Source: Bacteroidota bacterium
GTDB lineage: Bacteria > Bacteroidota > Bacteroidia > Chitinophagales > Chitinophagaceae
Assembly: GCA_013285855.1 (NCBI GenBank)
Contig: JABDGW010000001.1
Coordinates: 68,424 to 132,423, forward strand
DNA length: 64,000 bases
Direction: 5' to 3'
Each line of letters starts with the position of its first letter. Position 1 is the first letter of the stretch. The notes under the pieces are model-generated. The model made no database searches. It had not been told where the DNA came from and worked only from the letters and a program-made list of their open reading frames with translations. Below, one piece after another: positions 60,727 through 64,000 of this stretch. The position numbers and the translations under genes were made by a program.

Positions 60727-60758
60727 TTTGAACGTGTGATAAAAATATTGTATTTTTG
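60727..60758 (+). promoter_or_regulatory. Promoter of the rlpA-like gene
   Basis: TTTG (60727-60730), 20 bases, then TATTTTTG (60751-60758) fit the Bacteroidota consensus. The resulting leader is about 130 bases. Confidence 0.6.
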
Positions 60759-60776
60759 TAATCTTTATTTGTGGAA

Positions 60777-60839
60777 ATGGAACAACGGCATGATTATTGC
60801 CGATTCTGCAAAGCTTTTCAAACAGGATTTATTTTATAA
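60777..60839 (+). CDS. Possible 20-codon leader ORF
   Basis: ATG at 60777 opens a frame reading MEQRHDYCRFCKAFQTGFIL and stopping with TAA at 60837-60839, inside the rlpA leader. It contains Cys-x2-Cys. No family is known and it may be accidental. Confidence 0.2.
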   Translation: MEQRHDYCRFCKAFQTGFIL

Positions 60840-60894
60840 AAACAGGAAGACATTTATCACCTAAAGTCTTAGTGCTTTACAAATAACATCACTT

Positions 60895-61356
60895 ATGAAG
60901 CGATTTTTTGGAATTTTTCTATTTCTATTAGTGTCAGCTCTTTTTTCGCATATTAGCAGCAGCGCACGTACTAATACATGGCCCCCGATTTTTCTTTTTT
61001 CAACGAAAACAACTACGGTTAATTCATCAAAAGGAAATATTATTACAGGTCTTGCCACTTATTATGCCAGTAAATTTGAAGGCAACCTTACGGCTACAGG
61101 TGAAATCTTTCACCATAGTAATTTAACAGCAGCCAGCAATTTTTTCGCACTAAATACATGGGTTAAAGTAACCAATATGTTAACTGGTAAATCTATTATA
61201 GTACGCATCAACGACAGGATGCATCCAAGCATGTCTCAAAAGGGAAGAATTCTTGATCTTACTATGACAGGAGCAAAACAATTAAAAATTGTGGATCGCG
61301 GCATTGCCAAGGTAAAAATAGAAGCTGTTTCCAAGGATGTTGTTGCTTCAAATTAA
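60895..61356 (+). CDS. rlpA: RlpA-like septal ring lytic transglycosylase
   Basis: A signal peptide (about 1-22) is followed by a double-psi beta-barrel (about 55-145): ATYYASKFEGNLTATGEIF, AASNFFALNTWVKVTN and VRINDRMHPSMSQKGRILDL with the conserved catalytic Asp. There is no SPOR domain. RlpA-type proteins cut glycan strands lacking stem peptides at the septum. The gene end is 4 bases from that of the convergent FadL-like gene. Confidence 0.88.
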   Translation: MKRFFGIFLFLLVSALFSHISSSARTNTWPPIFLFSTKTTTVNSSKGNIITGLATYYASKFEGNLTATGEIFHHSNLTAASNFFALNTWVKVTNMLTGKSIIVRINDRMHPSMSQKGRILDLTMTGAKQLKIVDRGIAKVKIEAVSKDVVASN

Positions 61357-61360
61357 ATAA

Positions 61361-62896
61361 CTAAAATTTTATTCCAAAAGTTAGTAGCACATTTGTGCGC
61401 TTGTTTTTCAGCGTTGCAAATGTGTTTGCTTTATCTGTTAAACGATAGGGGAAACTTACATCGTTATTAAAAGTTTCGGAAACAGTTAAGTCAACAAACA
61501 TTCCATGATTACGATAACCTAAGCCGCCAGCAATCATCATCCGGTTTGCTTTTAAAGTTTTATCATCGTAAGGGCTTCCGTAATAGGCACCTCCGAAACG
61601 GATAGCTAATGGCGAAAATTTTAACTCGCCGCCTAACCTGAAATCAAAAGCGCCTTTGTAATAAGATTTTATAATATCGTTCAGGGAGTGATAATAATCA
61701 TCAACAGATGGATCATTTGGCCCATCTCCGCTTTGCTGCGTAAACCTTGAGCCCCGATGATTTACATATTCAACATCAGCACTAATAAAGCCTTTCTGCA
61801 ATTTTACATTTTCCACTTCCTTAAAAACATAAGCTGCACTCGCAATAATTTTATATGGTGTTATCTCATTATATTTTACTTCTGAGGCTGCATTGGTAAA
61901 ATCACTGCTTTTTGCAGTTTGAATGCCTGCATAATCTTCAGTATTCGTCGTCATTGTTGCATTCAGTTTATCAGTATAACTCATAAATGATGGTGTGTGA
62001 AAAGCAAGCCCTAAACGTAAAGAGTTTTGCGGCCTGTAAATAATTCCAAACCTTCCGTTTATGCCTGCACCATTTAAAGTATGGTCTTGCGTAAGGGTTG
62101 AATAGCTGAAATTGTTGTGCTCATCTGAACTTACATCAGATTCCTGGTAAGTTATATTTTGCTCATAAAAAGAAAGCGGAATATTAATGCTTCCGCCTAA
62201 ATAAATTTTATCTTTTGCATTGCTTGCAAACCCAACAGAAACTTCATATAAGCCACCTCCGTCTGTTTCATCATATTGCTGCATGATAGCGGGGCTAAGA
62301 GGAACCAGACTTTGATAACCGTTTACATTTCCTGATGAGTCAGTTGTATAATCAATCAAATATGTAAAATATGCAAGGGAAGATCCAAAAGGATAATTAT
62401 TTGCTGCAGCGTTTGTATCAGCATTATTTGCAGCAAGCTGTTCCAGGTATTGCTCGGAGTAAGAACTGTAATCATTCAATCCTTTATAATGAATTTTATT
62501 ATTGTAACTCGCAAGCTGGTTTACAGAAATCGAAAATGCTGTTGAATGATTTTGCTGGTCAATTTTTCCTCCAACTACAACTCCTGTAGCCCCTAACTGG
62601 AAAGCAGATTTTTTTATATTACTCGCCGCAGTACCACGAAAATCTGATTGATTATTGTTGGTTAGAAATCCTGGTGAAATAACAGCTTCTTTTGTTTTAT
62701 AAAATCCCAGCCCCGCGGGGTTTGTATATGCCGCAGAAATATCACCGCCTAAAGCACCTGTTGCGCCTGCAATTGAATTACTGCGTGCTGTACCATTTGG
62801 AATAAACCAGGCATTTTTTACAACATCATCAGGGTTTTGTCCGAATGAATAACCAAATGAAAAAAATCCTGTTAGTAAAAACAAAAACTTCCTCAT
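61361..62896 (-). CDS. OmpP1/FadL-family outer-membrane transporter
   Basis: The ATG at 62896 starts a normal signal peptide (MRKFLFLLTGFFSFGYSFGQ); the eight codons before have only a TTG. The mature protein opens with the NPA-containing hatch-like AYTNPAGLGFYKTKE region (about 55-70) and continues as a long barrel ending in Phe. FadL-type channels carry long-chain fatty acids or other hydrophobic compounds. The substrate is not known. Confidence 0.82.
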   Translation of the reverse strand: MRKFLFLLTGFFSFGYSFGQNPDDVVKNAWFIPNGTARSNSIAGATGALGGDISAAYTNPAGLGFYKTKEAVISPGFLTNNNQSDFRGTAASNIKKSAFQLGATGVVVGGKIDQQNHSTAFSISVNQLASYNNKIHYKGLNDYSSYSEQYLEQLAANNADTNAAANNYPFGSSLAYFTYLIDYTTDSSGNVNGYQSLVPLSPAIMQQYDETDGGGLYEVSVGFASNAKDKIYLGGSINIPLSFYEQNITYQESDVSSDEHNNFSYSTLTQDHTLNGAGINGRFGIIYRPQNSLRLGLAFHTPSFMSYTDKLNATMTTNTEDYAGIQTAKSSDFTNAASEVKYNEITPYKIIASAAYVFKEVENVKLQKGFISADVEYVNHRGSRFTQQSGDGPNDPSVDDYYHSLNDIIKSYYKGAFDFRLGGELKFSPLAIRFGGAYYGSPYDDKTLKANRMMIAGGLGYRNHGMFVDLTVSETFNNDVSFPYRLTDKANTFATLKNKRTNVLLTFGIKF

Positions 62897-62946
62897 AAAC
62901 ATCTTTATGATTTTATGCAATAAATGTATAGTATAAGCAGGAACAA

Positions 62947-63609
62947 TCAGGGCCGTGTACGCACGCCGCCACCGCTAATTCTTGAACCGGAACTCATACT
63001 TCCTCCGCCACCGTTAAACATTCTTGCAGGGTTAGAATTATTGTTCTGATTGAAAATAGAGTTCTTGCTCCTGTTTGCGTTAGAATTGCTATTGCTGTAG
63101 GCGTTGCTTCGGTTGCCGTTTTGCAAAGGCATATTATAATTGTTATACGATTTGTTATTATAGGTGGAAAGGCTATTATAATTACGAACCGGCCTATAAT
63201 AAACAGTTGGATTTTTATAATATACAACTGTATAGCAAGGGCTATACCAGGAGCTCCATGGGTTATACCCGTAAGGGTTATATGAATGATAAGGTGCATA
63301 GGCATATCCGACGCCTAATGAAAAACCGGAGATATAAGGGTTGTAATAATTATTACTGTAATAGCGGCTATCATACCAATAATCATAATCATCTATTGTG
63401 CTCCACATTTCATGATGTCTTACCTTCATATGCAGATATTCATCATCGGCAGATGCATTATCAGTTTCATAACTGGCATTACTATAAATTTTCTGTCCGG
63501 GTGAATAATAAACATCATCAGGCGTTTGGGATGTTTTATACGCCGTTGAACAGCTTGTAAGCAAAGCAATCACGCACAGCAGGTAAACTAAATTATTTTT
63601 CATTCTCAC
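62947..63609 (-). CDS. Tyr/Asn-rich lipoprotein
   Basis: A lipoprotein signal (LLCVIALLTSC, Cys about 20) precedes a YSPGQKIY segment and a predicted helix (about 55-70), then a low-complexity tail rich in Tyr, Asn, Ser and Gly (about 75-220) ending GGVRTRP. Such tails are usual in Bacteroidota envelope lipoproteins of unknown role. Divergent from proS, with 70 bases between starts. Confidence 0.72.
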   Translation of the reverse strand: MRMKNNLVYLLCVIALLTSCSTAYKTSQTPDDVYYSPGQKIYSNASYETDNASADDEYLHMKVRHHEMWSTIDDYDYWYDSRYYSNNYYNPYISGFSLGVGYAYAPYHSYNPYGYNPWSSWYSPCYTVVYYKNPTVYYRPVRNYNSLSTYNNKSYNNYNMPLQNGNRSNAYSNSNSNANRSKNSIFNQNNNSNPARMFNGGGGSMSSGSRISGGGVRTRP

Positions 63610-63679
63610 TTGTTTGTATGCTAAGTTATTACATTTGCGGCTTTCAAATTGTATTTAAATTCAGTTTTTTATAAATGGT

Positions 63680-64000
63680 ATGGGCAAAGCAATAACATCA
63701 AGAAGTGAAGATTATTCGCAATGGTACAACGACCTTGTTTTAAAAAGCGAACTAGCTGATTACAGCGCCGTAAGAGGCTGCATGATCATACGGCCTTATG
63801 GTTTTACTTTATGGGAAAATATGCAGGCGGCGCTTGATAAAATGTTTAAAGATACCGGCCATGTAAATGCATACTTTCCGTTGTTTGTACCAAAAAGTTT
63901 ATTTGAAGCCGAAGAGCAAAATGCAGAAGGCTTTGCAAAAGAATGCGCAATTGTTACGCATTACCGTTTAAAAGCCGATCCTGATAAAAAAGGAAAATTA
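63680..64000 (+). CDS. proS: Prolyl-tRNA synthetase, 5' part only
   Basis: ATG at 63680 opens a frame that runs off the window after 107 codons. It starts [20 protein letters not shown], followed by [16 protein letters not shown] and [20 protein letters not shown], the class II synthetase N-terminus of the eukaryote/archaeal-type ProRS found in Bacteroidota. The catalytic motifs 2 and 3 are outside. It charges tRNA-Pro. Confidence 0.93.
   Translation, partial: MGKAITSRSEDYSQWYNDLVLKSELADYSAVRGCMIIRPYGFTLWENMQAALDKMFKDTGHVNAYFPLFVPKSLFEAEEQNAEGFAKECAIVTHYRLKADPDKKGKL

Noticed and set aside
1..64000. tRNA, rRNA, CRISPR array, intact transposon or prophage
   Set aside because: Spacers were scanned by eye for T-loop and CCA signatures, repeat-spacer patterns and transposase motifs; none was found. 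A covariance-model search would be decisive.

Overview
The window looks like a chromosomal stretch of a Bacteroidota genome, most likely order Chitinophagales, family Chitinophagaceae. The AT-rich composition, Bacteroidota-type promoters (TTTG, about 19 bases, then TAnnTTTG, best seen before rpsL), a type IX secretion sorting domain, the OstA-MlaD-amidase/LptD cluster, a DUF2807 adhesin-like protein and many short lipoproteins all agree. Genus-level placement is inference. No rRNA, tRNA, CRISPR array, intact insertion sequence or prophage was seen.

Layout. Bases 1-3.1 kb carry the end of an SMC/TrlF-like ATPase, a palindrome cluster, a retropepsin-like protease with one altered catalytic motif, and a small eRF1-like protein. 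Bases 3.5-17.9 kb are a loose array of secreted proteins: a BNR-repeat protein, a GH9 glucanase, a YciI-like protein, a zinc phospholipase C, an AsmA-like protein, a universal stress protein, a histone-H1-like protein, a GH8 enzyme and a lipoprotein. Here the intergenic spaces are long. They hold five copies of one dispersed repeat plus broken genes (a YciI fragment and an orphan T9SS domain). Bases 18-29.5 kb carry CorA, an amino acid permease, ankyrin, DUF481, PAP2, serine hydrolase, NlpC/P60 and L,D-transpeptidase genes. Bases 29.5-38.7 kb carry a predicted kinase-like domain fused to an outer-membrane barrel, a second AsmA-like protein, two lipoproteins bracketed by a second repeat, a DPP-IV peptidase and a lone receiver protein.

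Bases 38.9-64 kb are mostly housekeeping: dnaN, a GNAT enzyme with RluE, lpxD, a methyltransferase/epimerase/3-hydroxyacyl-CoA dehydrogenase cluster, merR with a thioredoxin-like lipoprotein, a PIN/antitoxin pair, the LPS-transport cluster (ostA, mlaD, amidase, and divergent lptD), a cluster with rdgB and a thioesterase, ilvE, rpsL-rpsG, etfBA, rlpA, a FadL-like porin, a Tyr/Asn-rich lipoprotein and the start of proS.

Working together: the envelope is the main theme. LptD, OstA, MlaD, LpxD, the amidase, L,D-transpeptidase, NlpC/P60, RlpA and PAP2 serve LPS and peptidoglycan, while GH9, GH8, the BNR protein, esterases and the DPP-IV peptidase serve extracellular polymer breakdown. The most unusual items are the kinase-like/barrel fusion, two same-orientation dispersed repeat families, gene fragments hidden in spacers (YciI, SRPBCC and two unidentified), and a terminator-like leader before rluE.
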